Shown: positions 34,674 through 45,801, counted from the stretch's first letter. The stretch is DNA of 64,000 nt from Dactylorhiza incarnata (GCA_033032865.1 JAWHQI010000013.1:5146001-5210000); one strand, 5' to 3'. The notes: generated by a model not told the origin, from the letters alone. Numbers and translations: made by a program.

Positions 34674-35947
34674 TGTTGGAGCATGCGTTTCGCACTCCTC
34701 CGGTTTGATAATAACAAAGTCCCTTTTGTATTTGATTCTATTTTCATTAATGGTGTGCAGATAACAGGTATGTGATGTTCACATTGCTGCTGGAGCTAAA
34801 ATTGAATGTGGGAAAAATTCACTGTCGGAAAATTCTGACAGCCACTATCGCCCAGGCGACAGCAGAGAAGTTACAACTACTTCCCTCCACGGCAGATCGA
34901 CGAAAGACAGTTTTGCGCTGTCGGAATTCCGACATCGATGTCGCCCAGGCGACAGCTCGACGGTTACACCAACTGCCCACGACTTCACCCACGACAGCGG
35001 CGGTTTTGCGCTGTCGGAAATTCCGACATCGATGTCGCCCAGGCGACAGCTCCACGATTCCAGCAACTGCCCGCACGACGGCTCGACGACACGACAGCGG
35101 CAGTTTAGCGCTGTCGGAAAATTTCGACAGTCACTGTCGCCCAGGCGACAGTGAAATTCTATAAAATGGTTCCTTTGGTTCGTGCATTCCAAGCTTTTGA
35201 GAATTCCAGTTCCTTCCTGAGTGCATACGAACCAGAGAGCTCCAGAACCTCCTCAACTCCCATTTGTGCAAAGAAGGATTGAAGATTGAAGACGAGATCG
35301 GGCGCGCTTCTACATCAACGATCATCTCGAGGCTTCAACAATCCATTCAGAGATCTGAATTTCTAGGGAGTTGTCTTTTTCATATTGTATTTTCATTTAC
35401 TCATATTTCATTTTGTATTGGGAAAGAAATCGTCGTCTTGCATGCGGCGTCTAAGTCCTTGCGCGGCTTAAGGGAAAATCGCTTCCTTGTGCGGAGCGTC
35501 CAAGTCCTTGCGTGGCTTGGTGGGAAATCGTGGCCTTGTGTGCTACGTCTAGATCTTGGGAAGATCTAGAGGATAGGTTTGGGCTTGATCTTGGGAGAGA
35601 CAAGCGATAGCCTTCCGATCCTTGGGAGAAGGATTGGTAAACCAAAATTATTGTATTTTTATCATAATTGTGCCTTGATCTTAAGCATTGTTAAGATCAT
35701 TTTTATTTGTATGCAAATTTCATGATATATATAAAATTATGATCCTTTCACTAATTGCAAATTTGTGTGCTTAAATCTTTATCTTAGAAATTTGTGTTTG
35801 GTGTTATACAAAAATTGCATTGGTTTAAAATTATTTTTAAGTAACTTTCTATTAAAGTAAATTTGTCTAAAATTATTAAGAAAAAAAATTACAAATTTAA
35901 ACACATCCTTATTCACCCCCCCTCTAAGGGCGTCATACGATCCAACA
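34674..35947 (+). repeat. 5' LTR of element D
   Basis: Starts TGTTGGAGCATGCG, ends GATCCAACA. U3 contains four pairs of palindromic words between 34822 and 35151, immediately followed by TATAAAA at 35160-35166. Confidence 0.93.
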
Positions 35948-35949
35948 AG

Positions 35950-35962
35950 TGGTATCAGAGCA
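35950..35962 (+). promoter_or_regulatory. Primer binding site of element D (tRNA-Met type)
   Basis: TGGTATCAGAGCA two bases inside the LTR. Confidence 0.9.
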
Positions 35963-35996
35963 AGGTTACTCCAAAACGGTTTTACCACCGGGAGTA

Positions 35997-37967
35997 ATGG
36001 CGCACAACGATCACGCGTTCGTTGAGGGACAAGGAATTAGTAGGCCACCACTTTTCACGGGCACGGACTATAATTATTGGAAAACACGTATGCGTTGTTT
36101 TCTAATTGCTTTAGATATAGAAGTCTGGAATATGGTAGAAACTAGTTACACTTCTCCAACATTTGTTGTAGGAGATGTAACTATGGAAAAACCCAAAGAC
36201 AAGTGGGATGATAATGATAAATTAAAATGCAAAAACAATGCAAAGGCCATGAATGCCTTATTTTGCGCACTAGATCGCACTGAGTTTAATAGAGTCTGTG
36301 CTTGTGATACTGCTTTTGATATTTGGAATCTTTTAGAAATTACTCATGAAGGTACTTCGCAGGTAAAGGATTCAAAGCTATTTCAATTGGAGTCAGAGTT
36401 CGAAAGATTCAAAATGGAGGTGGATGAAGAAATTGACACAATGTACACACGATTCACTAAAATCGTGAACGATTCAAAGGTGTTGGGTAAGGTTTTTTCA
36501 AATGGAGATTTAGTTAGAAAAATCTTAAGATCACTTCCCCCGAAGTTCAATCCAAAAGTGACTGCAATTTCTGAGTCACATGGTCTTAAGACCTTACAAT
36601 TGGACAGTCTCATTGGGAATCTAAAAACCCATGAAGTGGAGTTGAAGATTCAAAGCCAAGAGTATAATTTGGAGCCCAAAAAGAAAAGCTTGGCGTTGAA
36701 ATCTAAAAAGGAAATTGAGAGTGAGACTGAAGAAAGTGATGAAGATGAAGAAGGACTATTTGTGAGAAATTTTAAGAAGTTTATGAGAAATCCGGAGAGG
36801 AGAAACTCATTTAAAAAGTTTTTCAAAAAGAAGGATTTTGCCTACCAAAAAGGCAAAGGAAAAGTGGAGAATGAAGAGGAGCGTCCGCCACCGGAGTGCT
36901 ACCATTGCAAGAAGATTGGTCATATCAGAAGCAAGTGCCCAAAATATCTGAAAGAGCAAAAAGCAAAGAGGCACGATAAAAGTTACAAGAAGAAAGTGTT
37001 AAAGGCAGAGACTTGGGATGATTCTTCGTCTGGTGAAGAAAGTGATCCCTCAACACAGGAGGAAGAGGAGGCTAATCTATGTTTGATGGCAAAAGGGAAC
37101 ATTACATCTGATGACGACTGCAGTGTCCAAAGCGACACTGAGGTAACGCCTCCATCTTATGATGAGTTATATTCTGAATTTATGAAAACATGCAAAGTTT
37201 TGGATAAAAGCTTAAAGGAAATTGATTTTTTAAAATCTGAAAATAAAGGCCTTTTAAAAGCAAATAAAAAACTATCAAATGAGTTGGAATCTATTAGGAA
37301 GGAGAAGGTATTTTGTCAAGAGTGTGATCATTCTTCGACAAGGATAAAAGAACTTGAAACTACTATTTCTAAGTCCGATCAAAAATTTGATCTACTTGTA
37401 AAAGAAAAAAAGGACTTAGAAAAAGTTGTTAAAACCTCTCATTCTCAATTAGAGAATTATAAGAAAATTTTTGCAAATAGATGTGGCATGATAGTAAAAG
37501 AAAATTCAATTTTAAAATCCAAAGTAAATGAGTTGAACATGGCAATTGGGAAATTTGGTGTTGGGAAAAAATCTCTGGATATGCTTTTAGCCAACCAATG
37601 CCATGGTACAACAAAATTTGGACTAGGATACATTTCTGGAAGCTCTGGAGGCTGTCGGAAATTTCCGACAGCTACTGTCGGAACCGGCGACAGCTCCAGG
37701 TTCAGAAAACCAATTTCTCAAAATACAAATTTTTCTAAGTCCACACATAAAGATGCTTCCACCAGCAAGAGTCCAGAGAAACCATTGAAAAATGGTTCCT
37801 CACCATTCATTGTGTGTGCTAAATGTCATCGATTTGGTCACATCTCGGGCTCATGTTGGAAGAAAGGAAAAGCTAATGTTAAAGAAATCTGGGTACCTAA
37901 GGCGTCCACCTATACAATGGGATTGACCACTTGGGTAACCAGATCTTTACTCTCATCATCTTTTTAG
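35997..37967 (+). CDS. Copia gag of element D, intact
   Basis: 656 codons from ATG 35997 (MAHNDHAF), the first ATG after the priming site. Residues ~15-235: Copia capsid (LFTGTDYNYWKTRMRCFL; DLVRKILRSLPPKFNPKVTA). Residue 301-314: CCHC knuckle CYHCKKIGHIRSKC. Then an acidic region and a long coiled coil (~400-520). Residues ~550-566 are encoded by the palindromic words of the LTR (GCRKFPTATVGTGDS). A second knuckle, CAKCHRFGHISGSC, sits at ~607-620. Ends at TAG 37965-37967, which overlaps a TTTTTAG acceptor-like site; the pol frame continues in phase. Expected to form the virus-like particle. Confidence 0.88.
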   Translation: MAHNDHAFVEGQGISRPPLFTGTDYNYWKTRMRCFLIALDIEVWNMVETSYTSPTFVVGDVTMEKPKDKWDDNDKLKCKNNAKAMNALFCALDRTEFNRVCACDTAFDIWNLLEITHEGTSQVKDSKLFQLESEFERFKMEVDEEIDTMYTRFTKIVNDSKVLGKVFSNGDLVRKILRSLPPKFNPKVTAISESHGLKTLQLDSLIGNLKTHEVELKIQSQEYNLEPKKKSLALKSKKEIESETEESDEDEEGLFVRNFKKFMRNPERRNSFKKFFKKKDFAYQKGKGKVENEEERPPPECYHCKKIGHIRSKCPKYLKEQKAKRHDKSYKKKVLKAETWDDSSSGEESDPSTQEEEEANLCLMAKGNITSDDDCSVQSDTEVTPPSYDELYSEFMKTCKVLDKSLKEIDFLKSENKGLLKANKKLSNELESIRKEKVFCQECDHSSTRIKELETTISKSDQKFDLLVKEKKDLEKVVKTSHSQLENYKKIFANRCGMIVKENSILKSKVNELNMAIGKFGVGKKSLDMLLANQCHGTTKFGLGYISGSSGGCRKFPTATVGTGDSSRFRKPISQNTNFSKSTHKDASTSKSPEKPLKNGSSPFIVCAKCHRFGHISGSCWKKGKANVKEIWVPKASTYTMGLTTWVTRSLLSSSF

Positions 37968-40900
37968 GTGTGCGTGCAGGCTAGGAACAAGGAAGACGTG
38001 TGGTATTTGGACTCTGGATGTTCAAAACACATGACGGGCGATAAATCAAAGTTCCTTAGCCTGGAGATGAAGAAAGGTGGAACAGTGACATTTGGAGATA
38101 ATGGAAAGGGTAAAGTCAAGGGCATTGGAGTAGTAGGTAACACCGAATTTAAAATTTAAAATGTTTTATATGTTAAAGGTTTGAAACATAATTTAATTTC
38201 TATTAGTCAACTATGTGATAAAAATCTAAATGTTTTATTTGACTCTAGCTCAAACCTTTGCAAGATTATTGATTCTAAAACAAACGAAATCGTACTTACT
38301 GCACCAAGAATAAACAATGTCTATACGATCACTTTTCATGATTTATCTCATTCTACACTTAAATGTTTTATTTCAAAGAATGATGAACTTGAATTATGGC
38401 ATAGGAGACTAGGACATTCTAGTGCTAAACGCATAGTAAAGCTTTCTAAAAATAAAATAATAAAAGGTTTACCAAATTTGAATGGAAAGCTATCCTTATT
38501 ATGTTCACCATGCCAAAAGGGAAAGTTTACAAAATCATCTTTTAAAAGCAAAAATGTCATTTCTACCACTAGACCTTTACATTTATTACATATGGACTTG
38601 TTTGGTCCAATTTCTACACAAAGTCTAGGAGGTAGAAAATATACGTTTGCTATTATTGATGATTATTCTAGATTTTGTTGGCTTTGTTTTTAAATTCAAT
38701 ATCTGATGCTTTTGATGAATTTGTAAAACTAATTTCACGTATTCAAAATGAACTTGATCTAAAAGTAAAATGCATTAGATCCGATCATGGAGGAGAGTTT
38801 GATAATGAAAAATTTATTTCATATTGTAATGAATTTGGGATAAAACATGAATTTTCCGCTCCACGCACACCACAGCAAAATGGTGTAGTAGAGAGGAAAA
38901 ATAGAACACTTCAAGAATTAGGACGGACTATGTTGTGTGAATTTAAATTGCCAAAATATTTTTGGGCCGAAGCAGTCAGTACGGCATGCTATATTATTAA
39001 TCGTGTCATGATTCGTCCCACATTACAATTAACCCCTTATGAAATTTATTTTCAAAGAAAACCAAATGTATCTTACTTTAAAGTTTTTGGTTGTAAATGC
39101 TTTATTTTGAATACAAAAGATAACTTAGGCAAATTTGATGAGAAATGTGATGAAGGAATTTTCATTGGTTATTCTTCAACTAGCAAGGCCTATAGAGTTT
39201 ATAATAAGAGAACAAAAATAGTTGAAGAATCTATTCATGTTAGGTTTGATGAGTTTGCTTCATGTGTAGAAAAGAAAACTACAGGAAAAGAAGATGAACC
39301 CCTTCCATCGGTGGAGAATAATGATGAACTTGGAGAAAATGAAGAAGAAAAAGAAGAAGAAAGAGAAGAAGAAAGAGAAGAAGAAAGAGAAGAAGAAAGA
39401 GAAGAAGGAGGAGAAGAAGAAAGAGAAGAAGAAAGAGAAGAATATGTGCCTCCAAGTGAATTGAGATTCTCAAAGGATCATCCAAAGGAGCTTATCATTG
39501 GAGATCCGCAAAAAGGGGTTAGTACTCGTTCATCGCTACATGTTTTATTTTCAAACCTTTGTTTTGTTTCTGAAATAGAACCAAAAGATGTTTCCACTGC
39601 TTTAAATGATGAATTTTGGTTTTTAGCTATGAATGAAGAACTTAATCAATTTGAACGTAATAAGGTTTGGAATCTTGTAGAACGACCCAAAAATCGTCCT
39701 GTAGTTGGTGTTAAATGGATTTTCAAAAATAAAATGGATAATGAATCTAGAATTGTTAGAAATAAAGCCAGATTAGTTGCAAAAGGTTATGCACAAATTG
39801 AAGGGGTAGATTTTGATGAAACTTTTGCACCTGTAGCAAGATTAGAAGCGGTTAGAATATTTCTTGCATTTGCTTGTTTTAAAAGATTTAAATTATATCA
39901 AATGGATGTCAAAACCGCATTTTTAAATGGGTATATAAAAGAAGAAGTTTATGTAGAACAACCCCCTGGCTTTATAAATGAGAAATATCCAAATTATGTT
40001 TATAAATTAGATAAAGCGCTTTATGGATTAAAACAAGCGCCTCGTGCTTGGTATGATCGATTAACTCAATATTTGTTAAAGCACGATTATAAAATAGGAA
40101 GTGCTGATTCTACACTCTTCATTAAGCAAATTAATCATGATTTAGTTATTTTGCAAATTTATGTTGATGATATTATTTTTGGAGCCACTAATGAAGAGTT
40201 GAGTAATGAAGTAGTTGAAATTATGAAAAATGAATTTGAAATGAGTATGGTTGGAGAACTTTCATATTTTCTAGGTTTTCAAATTACACAAAAACATGAT
40301 GGAATTTTTATATGTCAAACCAAGTATATTCACGATATGTTAAAAAGATTTGGATTTGAAAACCTTAAGCATGCAAACACTCCTATGAGTACTTCACTAA
40401 AATTAGGAAAAGATAAAAGTGGTGTTTCAATTGAACAAACCCTTTATAGAAGTATGATAGGGTCTTTATTGTATTTAACCGCATCTAGACCTGATATTAT
40501 GTTTGCCGTTTGTTTATGTGCTAGATTTCAAGCTAGTCCTAAAGAGTCACATTTAAAAGCGGTGAAACGTATCTTTAGATATCTCATTGGAACATCAAAA
40601 TTAGGTTTATGGTATCCTCAAAATGATTCTTTTATTTTGCATGGTTTTTCGGATTCTGATTATGCGGGATGTTCCTTAGATAGGAAAAGCACTAGTGGCA
40701 CTTGTCACTTTATCGGCCCTTCCCTTATTTCATGGTCGAGTAGGAAACAGAATTCTGTTGCCCTCTCAACTACCGAGGCCGAATATATTGCACTAGGTAG
40801 TTGTTGTGCCCAAGCACTTTGGATGTCCCAAACACTAGAAGATTTTGGCATACAACAAAGTAGTGTAGAATTAAAGTGTGATAATAAAAGTGCTATAGAT

Positions 40901-41218
40901 TTAACAAACAATCCCGTATTACATTCTAGATCTAAGCATATAGACGTCCGACATCATTTTATAAGGGATCACATTAAGAAGGGTAATATAAAAATCAACT
41001 TTATAGGCACGGAAAATCAACTAGCGGATATATTCACTAAGCCGTTACCGGATTCCCGTTTTTCTATGCTTAGGTTAGAATTGGGCAGACATTTCACAAT
41101 GAATATATCACAATTTAAAGCCTATAAAATAAAAAAATTATTATCACAAAACATAAACAATGTACAAAGAAAAAGCCAAAATCTTAAAAATCAAAACATA
41201 AAATTTCAAAAGACTTAA
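37968..41218 (+). pseudogene. Copia pol of element D (one stop, one frameshift)
   Basis: In phase with gag past its TAG. Protease core WYLDSGCSKHMTG (~37990); a premature TAA at 38157-38159; GAG-pre-integrase LWHRRLGH with CSPCQKG; integrase with [15 protein letters not shown] and [11 protein letters not shown]; frameshift near 38685 in the integrase core; from there an 847-codon open frame with RT ([28 protein letters not shown]) and RNase H ([21 protein letters not shown]). A Glu-rich simple repeat (39340-39440) lies between integrase and RT. Catalytic residues are present, but the protein could only be made with two recoding events. Confidence 0.9.
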
Positions 41219-41392
41219 CAAAAATTCAACATCATTAATATTACATCAATATTGTTCAAATAAAAACAGTAGAAACAACTTAAGATCAAGTTCATTAAAT
41301 AAAAGCAGAAATCTAAAGATTTTCACTATCGCCCAGGCGACAGTGGATGTCGGAATTTTCCGACATCGCCCAGCAGAAGCAGCAACATAAAA

Positions 41393-42508
41393 CTACTCTG
41401 AATCTTCATAACCAGCCCCGCTGCTCTCTGGACAATCTTCTGGAGGTCCTCGTCTCACGGCTTTGCCACGGCGAGTTCGCCTCACCGATTGGCGTGGCGG
41501 TTCTTCGTCCGGAACTTGCCATTCGGCCTCTTCCTCCGGAGTTGGTTTCAACTTCAGACCTTTGACGAGAAACTTCATAAATTTCTGCATTCGACTACGG
41601 TCCTTCTTCACTTCCCTCTTGTGATCCTCTAATGAATCACGCAAATCATCAATGGACTCTCGTAGTGATCCTGCCCTAGAAATGGTCGGCTCTCTCATCT
41701 CAATCCCCGGATGAGCTTTTCTCTGCGGCTTCTTCACCTTCATTGACCCCGTATAATATATTTCCGGGTAACAATCATCCAAATAAGCACCTTGCACTAT
41801 CCATCCATACTTCTTGTAGAGCACACGCTGTATTACCGCCCCCATTGGCAGCGTATGAACCTTCACCCATCTTGGATGCTTTAATCTATACGCATACCTA
41901 ATCTGGGCGAGTATGAAGTCCGCCACATCAAAAAGCTCATCCTCCATAATATAGTATGTAAAGAGGGTCAACTGAGCCGTAATGCTTCTTGTGTCTCCAC
42001 TCTTCAACATCACTGAATTCCTTAATATATCTTGGACTAAGAACGCATCCGGAGTAAGTGAGGTAACTTCAGTGGTAAGAGTCTTCTTTTGATTCCCATG
42101 TAAACTCATGTTTACAAGGGTCCAATCTCTATCCTTTCGATAATTCTCCACTATATCAGGCATATTCTCACTCATGACTAGTCCGAATTCCTCTTGTAGA
42201 TCAACATGTGTTATTTCCACATGTTGACCTTGGATCCTTGATCTCACTCCTCCATCCAATTCCGTGAAATTTGGGTCTTCCAAATGGTTATAAAATTCAC
42301 GAATAAAAAAGGAAGAAAACCCCTCTGGTGTGATTATTGAAATTATACCTGCGTTCGCAAGCCGATCATAGATATGATCGTGCTTTGGCGACTCAAATTC
42401 CACATACTTCGCTATTCCAACAATAGCCTTCTCCACCCCCGGAAAAACTTGATATGAAGTATGTGCATCTTCCGAAGTACTCTTTCGAGCTTTGGAACTG
42501 GAAGCCAT
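41393..42508 (-). CDS. Antisense accessory gene of element D (plant transposon-protein-like)
   Basis: 371 codons on the strand opposite gag-pol, ATG at 42506-42508 (MASSSKARKS), stop at 41393. The open frame reaches further upstream, but the upstream part reads through palindromic words and a likely intron, so I chose this ATG. It has a globular domain of ~260 residues (IREFYNHLEDPNF, EITHVDLQEEFGLVM, VADFILAQIRYAYRL), which fits the plant transposon-protein pattern, then a Glu/Lys/Arg-rich C-terminus with a coiled-coil-like helix (SLRESIDDLRDSLEDHKR) and a basic stretch (RRTRRGKAVRRG) that could be nuclear targeting. No catalytic motif recognised. It lies between RNase H and the polypurine tracts. 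Confidence 0.72.
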   Translation of the reverse strand: MASSSKARKSTSEDAHTSYQVFPGVEKAIVGIAKYVEFESPKHDHIYDRLANAGIISIITPEGFSSFFIREFYNHLEDPNFTELDGGVRSRIQGQHVEITHVDLQEEFGLVMSENMPDIVENYRKDRDWTLVNMSLHGNQKKTLTTEVTSLTPDAFLVQDILRNSVMLKSGDTRSITAQLTLFTYYIMEDELFDVADFILAQIRYAYRLKHPRWVKVHTLPMGAVIQRVLYKKYGWIVQGAYLDDCYPEIYYTGSMKVKKPQRKAHPGIEMREPTISRAGSLRESIDDLRDSLEDHKREVKKDRSRMQKFMKFLVKGLKLKPTPEEEAEWQVPDEEPPRQSVRRTRRGKAVRRGPPEDCPESSGAGYEDSE

Positions 42509-42509
42509 T

Positions 42510-43050
42510 CTGCAATAAAATACAAAAATTTTGATTAAACAAGATATCACATTGTGCACTGGAACACTGTCGCCCAGGCGACAGTGGCTGTCGGAAATTT
42601 CCGACAGCCCTCCAAGTGATTTTCTCTCAAAATTTTTACATATACTTCCAAATCTACTCAAAATAAATGTTATTTCAACATCAAGTTTCAAAAATTTTGA
42701 TCTATGTTTTTCAAATCATCATAATCTACAAATCTTTTTACTATTCATCATCTTCCACCTTCTTCTCTAAACTAGATCTACAAACCTCCTTTAGAAAATG
42801 AACGAATGGAAACATTCCTCACCAAATCAAAGAGAAATCTAACAAAGATAAAAATTTAAGCAAAGATCCTCCAAGATCCTCTTGTTTTAAAACTAGATCT
42901 ACATTTTTTTTTCAAATAAAAAAAAAATTCAAAACCTACACCATTCCTCAAAAATCAACATGAAATCTAGATTTTCCTTCTTCTATCCTATCAAAATCAC
43001 AAAGCCCTAAACATTTTTGAGTTAAAAACACAAAAATCAAAAACCCATAC
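42510..43050 (-). other. Predicted 541-bp intron in the leader of the antisense gene of D
   Basis: On the minus strand a donor CTAAG|GTATGG ends at 43050 and an acceptor TTTTATTGCAG lies one base before the ATG. The intron contains one pair of palindromic words (42565-42606). Prediction only. Confidence 0.5.
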
Positions 43051-43145
43051 CTTAGATCTAGGGATGTCGCCGACTTCCGACAGCCTTCCTCTCGTTTTTC
43101 ACTCCAGGAAATGATGCACAATGTGTTTTGACTCGGTCCTCAGCC

Positions 43146-43154
43146 CTATTTATA
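43146..43154 (-). promoter_or_regulatory. Putative TATA box of the antisense gene of D
   Basis: TATAAATAG on the minus strand, about 100 bp upstream of the predicted donor site, with a palindromic word pair directly upstream (43162-43203), the same word-then-TATA order as in the LTR of D. Confidence 0.55.
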
Positions 43155-43209
43155 TTTTTCACTGTCGCCCAGGCGACAGTGACTGTCGGAAATTTCCGAC
43201 AGCTCCTAT

Positions 43210-44526
43210 TTTACCAAAACTCCAATTTTAGGCCCCTTTGATGATCTACAATAGTTATATGTCATTATTAATGCTTTATCTCATGACTTGATGACAAACC
43301 ATGTGATATTTATTTTAAATAAAATGACTTACATGTTTATATGATTTCATTTTCAAGCTATCATCGTATTGACATTTCTACTTAGCTGTTTAGACCATTG
43401 GAAATTGTTTTCGCATGCCTCTAAGTATGAGAAATTGTTTATCTATCATAATGAGCTATCACGTTCACCTCTTTTGATCAATACATATGTCTACTTCTTT
43501 AATATATACATGGATCATATTTGCTTTAACATAATACAATAGCACTTCTTAAAAACAACTTTCACCCTTGATTTTTTAGCACAACAAAAGTACACCATCT
43601 TTTGCGGTTCAAGTGAATTCGGAGATCCTTGGTCAATTAAAACATTATCAATATATAAAAAAAAAATACGATATCACATCTGTGATCAAAAAACATTTTA
43701 AAATAAAGACAAGGATACTCCACCAAGCACTACTTACCCTCCTGATAAGTCTTAATGAGCATTGTGAGGTTAAGCACCTTGGACAGAATTGTAAAGTGTC
43801 TTGTGCAAAAGAAACACGGTTTTCTATTCATCTTGTGCTATATCTTCAAAGTCAATGTTGCATTTATGTGCTTTTATTATGTTCTACATTTCAATGATCA
43901 TGTAAATTAAATAAGTTCATATGTTTGTTCTAAGTATCACATGTACACATCATTATGTTATATAAATATTCATCTCATGAGAATTGGACCGAAACGATTC
44001 CATACTTCTTTACACTATTGTGTCTTTCTATGATACTTTCAAATGATCTTACTCATGTTTCAGTTATTTTCCTTCATTACTTCATATGGCTATACTGTCA
44101 CTTCATGAGTTTATTCTTACTATGGCATATTCCTTTTATTTCATGGCCTTCAATCATTTCCAGAAAACAGTGCTTCCGCTTAATCTTACTTTCTATATTC
44201 TATATACCTTCCCTTTATAATCATTTCTCTTATCTAATATTCACTTTTGCTAATACCAAAAGGGGGAGAATTAACAAGTATAAAAAGAAAAATCAACAAT
44301 CTATTCCACCTAAATATTCCACCTACACAAATACATCATATATTTAGGGGGAGCATATATTTAGGGGGAGCATTCATTTAGGGGGAGCTTTCATTTAAAG
44401 GGAGATTATTTATTTTAAGGAATATATATAATGTTAATTTTGTGCACACACCTAAGTTTAAAATCAACAATCTAAATAGACATGATTTCTTTTTATACGG
44501 ATTTGTTATTATCAAAAGGGGGAGAT
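43210..44526 (+). other. 3' noncoding region of element D with repeated polypurine tracts
   Basis: No convincing gene. TTTAGGGGGAGC repeats three times at 44344-44390, with further purine tracts at 44270 and 44398. The functional tract GGGGGAGAT abuts the LTR at 44527. Confidence 0.7.
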
Positions 44527-45801
44527 TGTTGGAGCATGCGTTTCGCACTCCTCCGGTTTGATAATAACAAAGTCCCTTTTGTATTTGATTCTATTTTCAT
44601 TAATGGTGTGCAGATAACAGGTATGTGATGTTCACATTGCTGCTGGAGCTAAAATTGAATGTGGGAAAAATTCACTGTCGGAAAATTCCGACAGCCACTG
44701 TCGCCCAGGCGACAGCAGAGAAGTTACAACTACTTCCCTCCACGGCAGATCGACGAAAGACAGTTTTGCGCTGTCGAAATTCCGACATCGATGTCGCCCA
44801 GGCGACAGCTCGACGGTTACACCAACTGCCCACGACTTCACCCACGACAGCGGCGGTTTTGCGCTGTCGGAAATTCCGACATCGATGTCGCCCAGGCGAC
44901 AGCTCCACGATTCCAGCAACTGCCCGCACGACGGCTCGACGACATGACAGCGGCAGTTTAGCGCTGTCGGAAAATTCCGACAGTCACTGTCGCCCAGGCG
45001 ACAGTGAAATTCTATAAAATGGTCCTTTGGTTCGTGCATTCCAAGCTTTTGAGAATTCCAGTTCCTTCCTGAGTGCATACGAACCAGAGAGCTCCAGAAC
45101 CTCCTCAACTCCCATTTGTGCAAAGAAGGATTGAAGATTGAAGACGAGATCGGGCGCGCTTCTACATCAACGATCATCTCGAGGCTTCAACAATCCCTTC
45201 AGAGATCTGAATTTCTAGGGAGTTGTCTTTTTCATATTGTATTTTCATTTACTCATATTTCATTTTGTATTGGGAAAGAAATCGTCGTCTTGCGTGCGGC
45301 GTCTAAGTCCTTGCGCAGCTTAAGGGAAAATCGCTTCCTTGTGTGGAGCGTCCAAGTCCTTGCATGGCTTGGTGGGAAATCGTGGCCTTGTGTGCTACGT
45401 CTAGATCTTGGGAAGATCTAGAGGATAGGTTTGGGCTTGATCTTGGGAGAGACAAGCGATAGCCTTCCGATCCTTGGGAGAAGGATTGGTAAACCAAAAT
45501 TATTGTATTTTTATCATAATTGTGCCTTGATCTTAAGCATTGTTAAGATCATTTTTATTTGTATGCAAATTTCATGATATATATAAAATTATGATCCTTT
45601 CACTAATTGCAAATTTGTGTGCTTAAATCTTTATCTTAGAAATTTGTGTTTGGTGTTATACAAAAATTGCATTGGTTTAAAATTATTTTTAAGTAACTTT
45701 CTATTAAAGTAAATTTGTCTAAAATTATTAAGAAAAAAATTACAAATTTAAACACACCCTTATTCACCCCCCCCCCTCTAAGGGCGTCATACGATCCAAC
45801 A
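44527..45801 (+). repeat. 3' LTR of element D
   Basis: 1275 bp, near-identical to 34674-35947. It keeps the palindromic word pairs; in two of them this copy is the perfect palindrome where the 5' LTR carries a transition. Confidence 0.93.

Larger units (their letters stand above)
34674..45801 (+). mobile_element. Element D: complete young plus-strand Copia (SIRE-like) with an antisense accessory gene
   Basis: LTRs 34674-35947 and 44527-45801 are flanked by a perfect caatt duplication (34669-34673, 45802-45806) inside the RT of element C. Hand comparison shows about a dozen substitutions and a few homopolymer indels over ~1.27 kb, about 1%. It carries gag, a pol with one stop and one frameshift, an accessory gene on the opposite strand, and repeated polypurine tracts. 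SIRE-like assignment rests on the gag style and the extra 3' gene. Confidence 0.93.

Noticed and set aside
34772..35192. ORFs of 115-130 aa over the LTR of D (and 44625-45177)
   Set aside because: Open on both strands because of the palindromic words; they occur in both LTRs and cross the TATA box.
39279..39485. Leu/Phe-rich minus-strand ORF as a membrane protein
   Set aside because: It is the antisense of the Glu-rich repeat in pol of D.
42531..42691. N-terminal 61 residues of the antisense frame of D as part of the protein
   Set aside because: This segment reads through a palindromic word pair and a likely intron; an ATG follows directly after a good acceptor.
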